A stretch of 9,053 nucleotides of DNA. Source: Synergistaceae bacterium. GTDB lineage: Bacteria > Synergistota > Synergistia > Synergistales > Aminobacteriaceae. Under the pieces are notes generated by a model, which saw nothing but the letters and a program-made list of their open reading frames with translations, was not told the origin of the DNA and made no database searches. The DNA lies in NCBI GenBank assembly GCA_017447325.1, contig JAFSNU010000304.1, positions 1-9,053 on the forward strand. Reading direction: 5' to 3'. Shown here one piece after another: positions 3,967 through 9,053 of this stretch. The translations under genes and the position numbers were made by a program. Positions within the stretch are counted from its first letter, which is position 1. Each line of letters begins with the position of its first letter.

Positions 3967-6195
3967 ATGAGTTTTATTGAAGTACCAGAACGCGACATCA
4001 GAGAGCAAGCCGAGCATTTTATCTATGCGACAGTAGAGCCGCGCGACAACGTCGATTTAATTCTTGACGGGAAGAAACACCGTATAGCTCTTGTTGGAGA
4101 TAAAGGACGCGAGCAAAGTGGCGAATATCGTTTTTATACGGATAAACACCCGGCGGGACGTGTAATTGATTATCGTAATGGGATTTATGAGAAATGGAAA
4201 TTTGATTTTCAAGCTCTCAAAGATAGCCAGCCGAATATATATGCTCAGTCGCAGACCAAAGAATTTAAAGCCGAGGCTAAGCGCAGCAGACAAGAACGCG
4301 AGGAACGGGAAGCTAAAGAGCGTCAAGAGGCTTTAAAAAAGCTAAAAACAATATGGGACGCAGCTCAACCGGCAGTATTAGAACACCCGTATTTAAGGCG
4401 GAAGAGCATGCAGATTTACGACTTCCGACAGGGTAAAGGGAATATATTATTAGTTCCAATATATGACATAGAGCATAACTTCCGAGGCCTCCAGAGCATT
4501 AATAAAGAGGGCGGGAAGTTGTTTGCCGGAGGAAGTGACGCGTCCGGCGCGTTTTATGTATTCGGTGGATTTAATTTAAAGAGCGACGAGAATATTGTTG
4601 TTTGCGAGGGCATAGCCACAGGAGCAGCAATTTATGAAGCTATAAAAGCTACACAGCCGGAAGCTCTTTCAAATATTAAAATCGTTGCGGCTATGAATTG
4701 CGGCAATCTACTTAAAGTATGCACAGCTATTCAAAACAGGTTCAAGCCTAAATGTTTACTTGTTGCAGCCGACGACGACAGCAGAAGCCCTAAACATAAA
4801 GAAAAAGGCGATAACCCAGGTGTTGAACACGCTTTAGCTTGTGTTAAATCGGGTGCAGCAAATGACTATGTTATACCGCCGTTTGATAACTTTGATTTTG
4901 ATGAAGAGGGCGCGACGGACTTTTGGGATTTTGATAATGAACACGGACACAAAGAGACAGCGCAATTTATCTTAAATGCTATAAAGGAAGCCACGCCAGA
5001 ACCGTGGATTATGTCAGCTCAAGACTTATTAGATACTTATACGCCCACGGAATGGCTGATAGAAGATTGGTTGCCGGAACAGTCACAGACTTTATTATTT
5101 GGAGCAAGCGGCGCGGGTAAATCATTTATTACGCTTGACATGGCCGCAAGCATAGCTTGCCCAGATATAGCAGATTGGCACGGACTAAATATTGAACATG
5201 GCTCAGTGCTTTATCTTTGTGGAGAAGGGCGCAACGGGCTGATTAAACGCCTTAAGGGTTGGACGCAATATCATGAAATAGAGAAAATAGACAATTTATA
5301 TATTACGAAAAGCCCGATTAATATTAATGATGATAATGCAGCTAACATGATTATTGACGAGATAAATAAACGTAAAATTCAAGGGCTGAAGCTGTTTATT
5401 ATCGATACACTTAATAGACATTTCCAAGGCAACGAGAACGACGCGGGCGAGGCCAGCCGATTTTTAAATCAGATTTTAGCAGTGCAGACCGAATTAAAAT
5501 GCGCGTCGCTGATAGTTCATCATAACGGAGTGGCCAGCGATGCGCAAGACCGAGGCCGAGGCTCAAGCGCATTCAAGGGCGCGGTAGATATGGAACTAAA
5601 AGTCACGCATTCAAAAGTGGAAAATACTGACGGTATAAACTTCTTTGTTGAGCTATCACAGACAAAGAATAAAGATGACGAACTCAAAGAAGCGTTGACG
5701 TTTAAGCGCGTCAGTTTGCCGTTAAACAACTTTCACTATAAGAACGGCAGGCAAGTTTATACGGCTGTTTTAGAGCGGCAGGAAGCTCCGGATAAATCTA
5801 AATCATCAAGCGCGAAAAACGAGGGAACTAAATTAACTCCGAAGCAGGCAAAAGCTCTTAACTCTTATGTCAAAGCAGCTCAAACAGCAGGAATATTTAC
5901 GGACGGCGGGAATAAATTCTATGGTATCAGATTTGAGAATTGGCGCACGGAATATTATAAACAATCGTCAGCCGATACGAACGAGGGGAAGAGGAAAGCA
6001 TTTCAAAGAGCAAGGGAAATGTTGACGGAAGAGTTAAATATTTTAATCAGCGAGAGCGACGGTAAGACAGACGGTAAAGGGAATGATAATTTTATTTACC
6101 GACCGCAAGGTAAATTTAGCGAGTATATCGAGACGGCAGGACTAAAAGATGAGTGGGCGAAAATCACTCCAACATCAAGAAGCGAGAGTATTTAA
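3967..6195 (+). CDS. Toprim primase fused to RepA-like (AAA_25) helicase
   Basis: A 742-aa replication protein, probably the initiator-primase-helicase of the element. The ATG at 3967 is preferred because AAAGGAG lies about 10 bases upstream; the GTG at 3961 is too close. Residues 1-110 are a poorly recognised N-terminal part with no visible zinc-finger cysteines. Around 100-125 is a charged coiled stretch (EAKRSRQEREEREAKERQE). HPYLRRK (about 140) begins the region that precedes Toprim in TraC-like primases. The Toprim domain shows CEGIATGAA (about 211-219), with its catalytic glutamate, and AADDDSR (about 265). The helicase part has Walker A GASGAGKS (379-386), Walker B LFIIDT (about 477-482), LIVHHNG (about 516-522) and RGSSAFKGAVD, as in hexameric RepA of IncQ plasmids. 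A serine-rich linker leads to a C-terminal domain of about 130 residues, possibly winged-helix DNA-binding. It ends beside the iteron array, its likely target. Confidence 0.9.
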   Translation: MSFIEVPERDIREQAEHFIYATVEPRDNVDLILDGKKHRIALVGDKGREQSGEYRFYTDKHPAGRVIDYRNGIYEKWKFDFQALKDSQPNIYAQSQTKEFKAEAKRSRQEREEREAKERQEALKKLKTIWDAAQPAVLEHPYLRRKSMQIYDFRQGKGNILLVPIYDIEHNFRGLQSINKEGGKLFAGGSDASGAFYVFGGFNLKSDENIVVCEGIATGAAIYEAIKATQPEALSNIKIVAAMNCGNLLKVCTAIQNRFKPKCLLVAADDDSRSPKHKEKGDNPGVEHALACVKSGAANDYVIPPFDNFDFDEEGATDFWDFDNEHGHKETAQFILNAIKEATPEPWIMSAQDLLDTYTPTEWLIEDWLPEQSQTLLFGASGAGKSFITLDMAASIACPDIADWHGLNIEHGSVLYLCGEGRNGLIKRLKGWTQYHEIEKIDNLYITKSPININDDNAANMIIDEINKRKIQGLKLFIIDTLNRHFQGNENDAGEASRFLNQILAVQTELKCASLIVHHNGVASDAQDRGRGSSAFKGAVDMELKVTHSKVENTDGINFFVELSQTKNKDDELKEALTFKRVSLPLNNFHYKNGRQVYTAVLERQEAPDKSKSSSAKNEGTKLTPKQAKALNSYVKAAQTAGIFTDGGNKFYGIRFENWRTEYYKQSSADTNEGKRKAFQRAREMLTEELNILISESDGKTDGKGNDNFIYRPQGKFSEYIETAGLKDEWAKITPTSRSESI

Positions 6196-6219
6196 ATCAA
6201 TTAATCGACGCATAAAATT

Positions 6220-6252
6220 AAGTTTGTCTAAATATCAAAAATCAAACTTTTT
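6220..6252 (+). terminator. Weak terminator after the primase-helicase gene
   Basis: AAGTTTG (6220-6226) pairs with CAAACTT (6243-6249) around a 16-nt loop, and Ts continue to 6252. The stem is AT-rich and short, so termination may be partial or may rely on the GC-rich iteron hairpins further on. Confidence 0.4.
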
Positions 6253-6289
6253 ATTGGTCAAAAAATTCAAGCGGGACATTTTGACCAAT
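6253..6289. repeat. 11-bp perfect inverted repeat enclosing the first iteron
   Basis: ATTGGTCAAAA (6253-6263) and TTTTGACCAAT (6279-6289) are perfect inverted copies. The 15-nt loop contains iteron F1 (6269-6278). This hairpin cannot coexist with the F1-R1 iteron hairpin (6269-6306), so the two form an either/or structure. Confidence 0.7.
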
Positions 6290-6529
6290 GGAATTTTGTC
6301 CCGCTTAAAAAGTTTGACGGGACAAGCGGGACAAGCGGGACATTTTTTATAAAGAATTTTTGTCCCGCTTAAAAGCTCAGTAATTATCGGCATTTAATAG
6401 TTAAGCGGGACATTTTTAAAGAACTAAATTGAGTTTGATTGTCCCGCTTCCGCACAAACTTTTTTCAAGCGGGACAAGCGGGACAGAGAGTCTATAGACT
6501 CTCCCCGCCCGCTAAAAAGTGTCCCGCTT
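6269..6529. repeat. Iteron array, ten exact 10-mers in two orientations (candidate origin)
   Basis: AAGCGGGACA occurs exactly at 6269, 6324, 6333, 6403, 6467 and 6476. Its reverse complement TGTCCCGCTT occurs at 6297, 6361, 6440 and 6520. A degenerate copy ending CGGGACA precedes the 6324 copy. Tandem copies are spaced 9 bp apart and share one A. Forward and reverse copies alternate, and the first two pairs (6269/6297 and 6333/6361) both have 18-nt centres. GC-rich repeats in A/T-rich spacers directly 3' of a rep/primase gene are the arrangement of SaPI-type origins and IncQ-like iterons. The likely binder is the primase-helicase. Alternatives are a multi-site operator for the downstream gene or RNA-level attenuators. 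Confidence 0.82.
6486..6503. repeat. 18-bp perfect palindrome inside the iteron array
   Basis: GAGAGTCTATAGACTCTC is a perfect palindrome between iteron F7 and R4. AGCGGG (6477-6482) and CCCGCT (6508-6513) can extend it into a longer imperfect hairpin. Such a site is typical of a dimer-binding operator or a cruciform in an origin. Confidence 0.75.
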
Positions 6530-6563
6530 AATTTTTGTTTGAATGTTTTCAAAGGAGAGTTTT

Positions 6564-7454
6564 ATGATTGGAGAGAAAATTGTAAAAACATGCGAAGAGG
6601 TAGGATTGAAATTAGGATTAGATAAGAACGGGAACATTACTATTGACGGCGAAGCTAAAGTAGTAGAGCGGGTACGGCGCAAACTTGCTAAAAACGAAGG
6701 GCTTAATGCTGAAGTGATGGCGATATTACGCGCGAAAGCGGCAATAGAAGAAGAGAGACCGCAAACGCAAGAGCAGCAGCTTACGCTGGAGGAAGAGCAA
6801 GCGCAACAGACTGAAGCTGAATGTGAGAGCGGCGGGCTTGAGCTTGACGGCGTAACGGCTTGCATAAAAGCATTAAGAGGCTTGGCCGAGGGGCAAAAGT
6901 CTAAATTAAAGGGCTTTATCGCAGCTTGTCAGCGCAGGGGCTTGAAACTTATAGCCGACAGTAAGCGGCGCGTTTATCTTGAAAGAGTTGACGGAGAGCC
7001 GATAACTGGCGATATTTCAGACCTTTTCACGTGGATATTCGGCTTTAGTGAATGCGCGTTACTCGTTTTTATAGGAACGCAAGACTCAGATATTGCCGAC
7101 GAATTGAACGATACAGCTATACGCGTGAATACTGATTTATTCACAGCGGCAGCCTTAATGATGGAGTTGAAGCGAGATTTATATATTGACAGTTGTGCAG
7201 ACTGGAATTTTAAGCCGCGAAATTTACCGCCGAAGCAAGAGCCGAAAAGCGACACCGACACAAGCGATACCACGCTCCGAATATTTGAAGTTGAAAATCA
7301 ACGCGGCGAGAGATTTAAATTTCAAGTGTCTTGCATTGATGAAGCATTGCCGGACGCGTTGATAGGCTTGCGAGTTATAAGCGAGTATGATTTTAACGCA
7401 GGGCAATTCAGACCGCCGGATGCGTCACTTATTACCGGCGATAAAACAGATTGA
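6564..7454 (+). CDS. Unknown 296-aa protein after the iteron array
   Basis: AAAGGAG (6551-6557) 6 bases before the ATG at 6564 fixes the start; an upstream in-frame ATG at 6543 lies before that site. I do not recognise the family. Residues 1-60 look like a small helical domain (EEVGLKLGLDKNGNITIDGE, then VERVRRKLAKNEGLNAEVMAIL), in pattern like TubC-type N-terminal domains, a weak resemblance only. Residues about 60-90 are low-complexity Glu/Gln (EEERPQTQEQQ, LEEEQAQQTEAE), probably a linker. The rest alternates helices and strands, with LFTWIFGFSECALLVFIGTQDSD and a Pro/Asp/Thr-rich linker (PPKQEPKSDTDTSDTT) before a short C-terminal domain. There are no membrane helices or signal peptide. 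It may be read from the same region that carries the origin, and it ends at a clear terminator. Replication accessory or helper interference are guesses. Confidence 0.85.
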   Translation: MIGEKIVKTCEEVGLKLGLDKNGNITIDGEAKVVERVRRKLAKNEGLNAEVMAILRAKAAIEEERPQTQEQQLTLEEEQAQQTEAECESGGLELDGVTACIKALRGLAEGQKSKLKGFIAACQRRGLKLIADSKRRVYLERVDGEPITGDISDLFTWIFGFSECALLVFIGTQDSDIADELNDTAIRVNTDLFTAAALMMELKRDLYIDSCADWNFKPRNLPPKQEPKSDTDTSDTTLRIFEVENQRGERFKFQVSCIDEALPDALIGLRVISEYDFNAGQFRPPDASLITGDKTD

Positions 7455-7484
7455 CCGGCGGGCAGATATGAGATAGTTATTAGG

Positions 7485-7515
7485 GCGTTGGATTTTGCCG
7501 ACGCTATTTTATTTT
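7485..7515 (+). terminator. Intrinsic terminator after the 296-aa gene
   Basis: GCGTTGG (7485-7491) pairs with CCGACGC (7498-7504, one G-T wobble) around a 6-nt loop. TATTTTATTTT follows. It lies 30 bp after the stop codon. Confidence 0.75.
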
Positions 7516-7704
7516 GTCCGTAGCTACAGCCGAGGCCGTAACTCATAGCCGGAGGCTTATCTGTTTTAGACCTGTTATCAGGCGAGATTTGTCATGCTGT
7601 TTTGCCGCTGTTGTTATTCAGCCGACGGCGTATATTATTTAGAGGCCTTTTTATTATTCACGCTCAAGCCATTTTAAACGGCCATTAAGGCCAGTCAAGC
7701 GAGA

Positions 7705-7725
7705 GCGGCAATATGATTTATCCTT
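7705..7725 (+). repeat. Dispersed intergenic repeat, copy 3
   Basis: Matches 934-954 at 20 of 21 positions (the difference is G at 7715). It is preceded by AAGCGAGAGCGG, resembling AAGCGAGGCAG before the 8503 copy. Confidence 0.75.
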
Positions 7726-7828
7726 CTCTTTTGCCTGAATGACCCTCAGAATTTCTTACGTTCATTTTTCATCATGAATTTTCACGGCCAGCGTCCGGCA
7801 ACTCGTCAGATAAAAGAAGAGAGCCGGA

Positions 7829-7839
7829 GCGTGATGTGC
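7829..7839 (+). repeat. GCGTGATGTGC repeat, copy 1
   Basis: Identical 11-mer at 8280-8290. Similarity continues as (C)GATTATGAACAG versus TGTTATGAGCTG, ending in AAAAT in both. The larger unit is about 32 bp and diverged. Confidence 0.55.
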
Positions 7840-7886
7840 GATTATGAACAGGGGACAAAATGTCACCCGAATAAAAAGCGAGGCGT

Positions 7887-7914
7887 GAACTGTAACCGAA
7901 TTGACCACAGTTGA
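7887..7914 (+). repeat. 28-bp repeat with AACCGAATTGAC core, copy 1
   Basis: Matches 8126-8153 at 22 of 28 positions without gaps: GAACT, then the identical 12-mer AACCGAATTGAC (7894-7905 and 8133-8144), then GTTGA. Conserved ends and core with variable positions between them suggest a repeated protein-binding site. Confidence 0.6.
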
Positions 7915-8125
7915 ACGAGAGCTAAAGAGCATAAGTTCACGGCGTAAGCATTTTCAATATAGCTCAAATTAAGCCGAGTTGATATAAAGCATTAAGCAAC
8001 ATGGCGCGAGGGGCTTTCAATTTGAAAACTCCATTCCGCGTTCAATCTGACCGGTTAATCGACAGACCGACAAAACTGGAAGAGGGGCGCGGGTTGCGCT
8101 ACATATTTTAGAGCTTGAATAAATT

Positions 8126-8153
8126 GAACTTGAACCGAATTGACGCGCGTTGA
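8126..8153 (+). repeat. 28-bp repeat with AACCGAATTGAC core, copy 2
   Basis: Direct copy of 7887-7914, 239 bp downstream. It is followed at once by GGCCGGAGAGA and the G-rich run. Confidence 0.6.
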
Positions 8154-8279
8154 CAGGCCGGAGAGATGAAGGGGGTGGGGGATAAATTGTCATCTCCTTT
8201 AGAGCTTGAAATAGTTTGAGCCTTTAAGGGCTATGCTGATAATGCGCTGTAAATCTCAACTTTTTTCAACTTGCAGACG

Positions 8280-8290
8280 GCGTGATGTGC
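8280..8290 (+). repeat. GCGTGATGTGC repeat, copy 2
   Basis: Direct copy of 7829-7839, 451 bp downstream. Confidence 0.55.
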
Positions 8291-8502
8291 TGTTATGAGC
8301 TGAAATAAAATCCAAATTATGGAGAGCGGAGAGCTTTTAAACATGGCCGGAAGTTGTGTCAGCGTCAAGAGTTATGTTGATTAAGTATATTATTAGGGCG
8401 TATATCTAAACGTTTATTAACTTCAAGAATAACGAGGCCGCCGAGATTTAATAGTGTACGGCGTGAATAGATGGACTATAAAGCAGGGCAAGCGAGGCAG
8501 TG

Positions 8503-8518
8503 AATATAATTTATCCTT
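8503..8518 (+). repeat. Dispersed intergenic repeat, copy 4
   Basis: AATATAATTTATCCTT, identical to 939-954. All four copies lie in intergenic DNA on the same strand. Confidence 0.75.
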
Positions 8519-8558
8519 TAGAATAAAAAGCAAGCGCAGGGCGTGAATTATGCGAGAG

Positions 8559-8587
8559 CTGAAAAGCTTTTCAGGTTATTTCAGGTT
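8559..8587. repeat. 16-bp palindrome joined to a 10-bp-spaced direct repeat
   Basis: CTGAAAAGCTTTTCAG (8559-8574) is a perfect palindrome. It overlaps TTTCAGGTT (8569-8577), repeated at 8579-8587 with a 10-bp period. CAGGTTATTT (8572-8581) also recurs inverted as AAATAACCTG at 8681-8690, just upstream of the recombinase promoter. This could be an operator or recombination accessory site. Confidence 0.5.
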
Positions 8588-8712
8588 CAGCGCGAGAAAT
8601 CTATTATTGCAGGCCGGAGAGCTTGATTAATTTATCGCCGATTTTTCATTAAAAACTTCACGGCTAAAAAAGAGTATAAAAAATAACCTGTATCTATTTC
8701 GTGTAAAAAGTC

Positions 8713-8741
8713 TTGACAAAATTCAAATGAACGAGTATTAT
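8713..8741 (+). promoter_or_regulatory. Sigma-70 promoter of the right recombinase copy
   Basis: TTGACA (8713-8718), a 17-bp spacer and TATTAT (8736-8741) give a near-consensus vegetative promoter about 75 bp before the recombinase ATG. Transcription would start near 8748. Confidence 0.8.
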
Positions 8742-8756
8742 TTTTAATGTAATTTG

Positions 8757-8789
8757 ATACGAACGTTAGAAGTTACACAACGTTAATAT
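8757..8789. promoter_or_regulatory. Inverted repeat between recombinase promoter and start codon
   Basis: ATACGAACGTT (8757-8767) and AACGTTAATAT (8779-8789) are inverted arms matching at 9 of 11 positions around an 11-bp centre. Small serine recombinases often have their crossover or regulatory sites just upstream of their own gene. This is therefore a candidate recombination site or auto-operator. The equivalent region of the left copy lies outside the window. Confidence 0.5.
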
Positions 8790-8802
8790 TAATCAGAAAG
8801 GG

Positions 8803-9053
8803 CAGGCGCGTTTATTATGGCGAAAGTTTACGGTTATGCGAGAGTTAGCACTCAGCAGCAGAATATTGAAAGGCAGGTTAGAAATATTTTGAGCGAAGAT
8901 AAGGACGCTATAATTGTTCGCGAGACTTACACGGGCAAAATCATTTCACGGCCTGAATTTGAAAAGCTTTTGAAGACAGTCAAGCCCGGCGACACGCTGA
9001 TATTTGACAGTGTTTCAAGAATGAGCCGCAACGCTGAAGAGGGCTTTAAACTG
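8803..9053 (+). repeat. Right copy of the 251-bp direct repeat
   Basis: Gapless match to 1-251, about 94% identical. Upstream sequence of the left copy is not available, so the left boundary of the repeat is unknown. Confidence 0.95.
8817..9053 (+). CDS. Serine recombinase, second copy (3' end beyond the window)
   Basis: The first 79 codons of a paralogue of the gene at 15-737 are visible. Only two residues differ (Ile10 to Val, His13 to Gln); the other changes are silent, including CGC to AGA for Arg71's neighbourhood codon R68. The catalytic part visible here is intact: Ser11, SRPEF and DSVSRMSRN, including the same Ser65 substitution. GGCAGG (8801-8806) is the only Shine-Dalgarno-like sequence, about 10 bases from the ATG and weak. 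A near-consensus promoter and an inverted repeat precede it. Whether the gene is complete cannot be seen. Confidence 0.9.
   Translation, partial: MAKVYGYARVSTQQQNIERQVRNILSEDKDAIIVRETYTGKIISRPEFEKLLKTVKPGDTLIFDSVSRMSRNAEEGFKL

Larger units (their letters stand above)
7516..8700. other. Long non-coding stretch with dispersed short repeats
   Basis: No frame of convincing length, ribosome-binding site or family motif is visible on either strand. A 58-codon minus-strand frame (8193-8017) has its Shine-Dalgarno-like GGAG touching the ATG and a Ser/Pro-rich product, and I do not support it. The stretch contains copies 3 and 4 of the TTTATCC repeat, pairs of longer repeats (7829/8280 and 7887/8126), GGCCGGAGAG at 8156 and 8612, CGAGAGCT at 7916 and 8553, a GGGGGTGGGGG run (8171-8181) and a 16-bp palindrome (8559-8574). 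It could hold packaging or recombination sites, untranslated RNAs or decayed DNA. Confidence 0.6.

Noticed and set aside
6149..6352. 67-codon + strand frame past the primase gene
   Set aside because: It overlaps the primase C-terminus in another frame and then reads through the iterons (GQAGQAGHF); no ribosome-binding site supports it.
6269..6529. CRISPR array
   Set aside because: Units are only 10 bp, occur in both orientations and have irregular spacing; no cas genes are near.
8108..8120. TTTTAGAGCTTGAA resembling a Cas9 repeat/tracrRNA segment
   Set aside because: The match is short, a variant recurs at 8199 as part of local repeats, and there is no repeat array, tracr fold or cas gene.
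8017..8193. 58-codon minus-strand frame starting MTIYPPPP
   Set aside because: GGAG touches the start codon with no spacing, the product is Ser/Pro-rich and it spans one copy of the 28-bp repeat, so it is likely chance.
7455..8802. tRNA gene serving as an attachment site
   Set aside because: I could not find a cloverleaf or a convincing T-arm motif on either strand.
1..9053. Simple circular contig with overlapping ends
   Set aside because: The 251-bp terminal repeat has 14 mismatches, mostly silent, so the ends are two gene copies unless variants were merged.

Overview
The window is an accessory-DNA segment whose genes are all carried on the + strand. It combines a small serine recombinase, a ParA / ribbon-helix-helix partition pair, an orphan phage terminase small subunit (TerS), an AlpA-type regulator/excisionase, a large Toprim primase-RepA-like helicase fusion and an iteron-rich origin-like region. 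No terminase large subunit, portal, capsid, tail or lysis gene is present, and no tyrosine integrase is visible. The best reading is a self-replicating phage-satellite-like (PICI/SaPI-like) element or a phage-plasmid relative. It would maintain itself with its own partition and replication genes and could redirect a helper phage's packaging through TerS. That role is inferred from gene content. The host is probably a moderately AT-rich anaerobic bacterium, judging from strong AAAGGAG ribosome-binding sites and a recombinase subfamily I remember from gut Clostridia and relatives (Synergistota also possible). The taxonomy is tentative.

Layout: 1-812 serine recombinase and its terminator; 813-1110 non-coding, ending in an almost pure A/T tract; 1111-2116 parA and an RHH partner gene, with a second A/T tract at 2111-2160; 2191-2595 terS; 2596-3170 regulatory region with a terminator, a + strand promoter, a large inverted repeat and a candidate minus-strand small RNA; 3171-3692 operon of alpA and two small unknown genes; 3693-3966 hairpin-rich leader; 3967-6195 primase-helicase; 6196-6563 array with ten exact copies of a 10-bp iteron in both orientations; 6564-7454 unknown 296-aa protein; 7455-8802 about 1.35 kb without convincing genes but with several dispersed short repeats; 8803-9053 a second, diverged copy of the recombinase gene start, cut by the window end.

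How it may work together: the primase-helicase would open and prime replication at the adjacent iteron array, in the same place relative to rep as SaPI origins. ParA and the RHH protein would stabilise the free form. AlpA and the antisense-like RNA would control the replication operon. The recombinase copies, 8.8 kb apart in direct orientation, could mark the unit that recombines. TerS would give packaging specificity. The repeat at the window ends is about 94% identical, not identical, so it is not a simple circular-assembly overlap.
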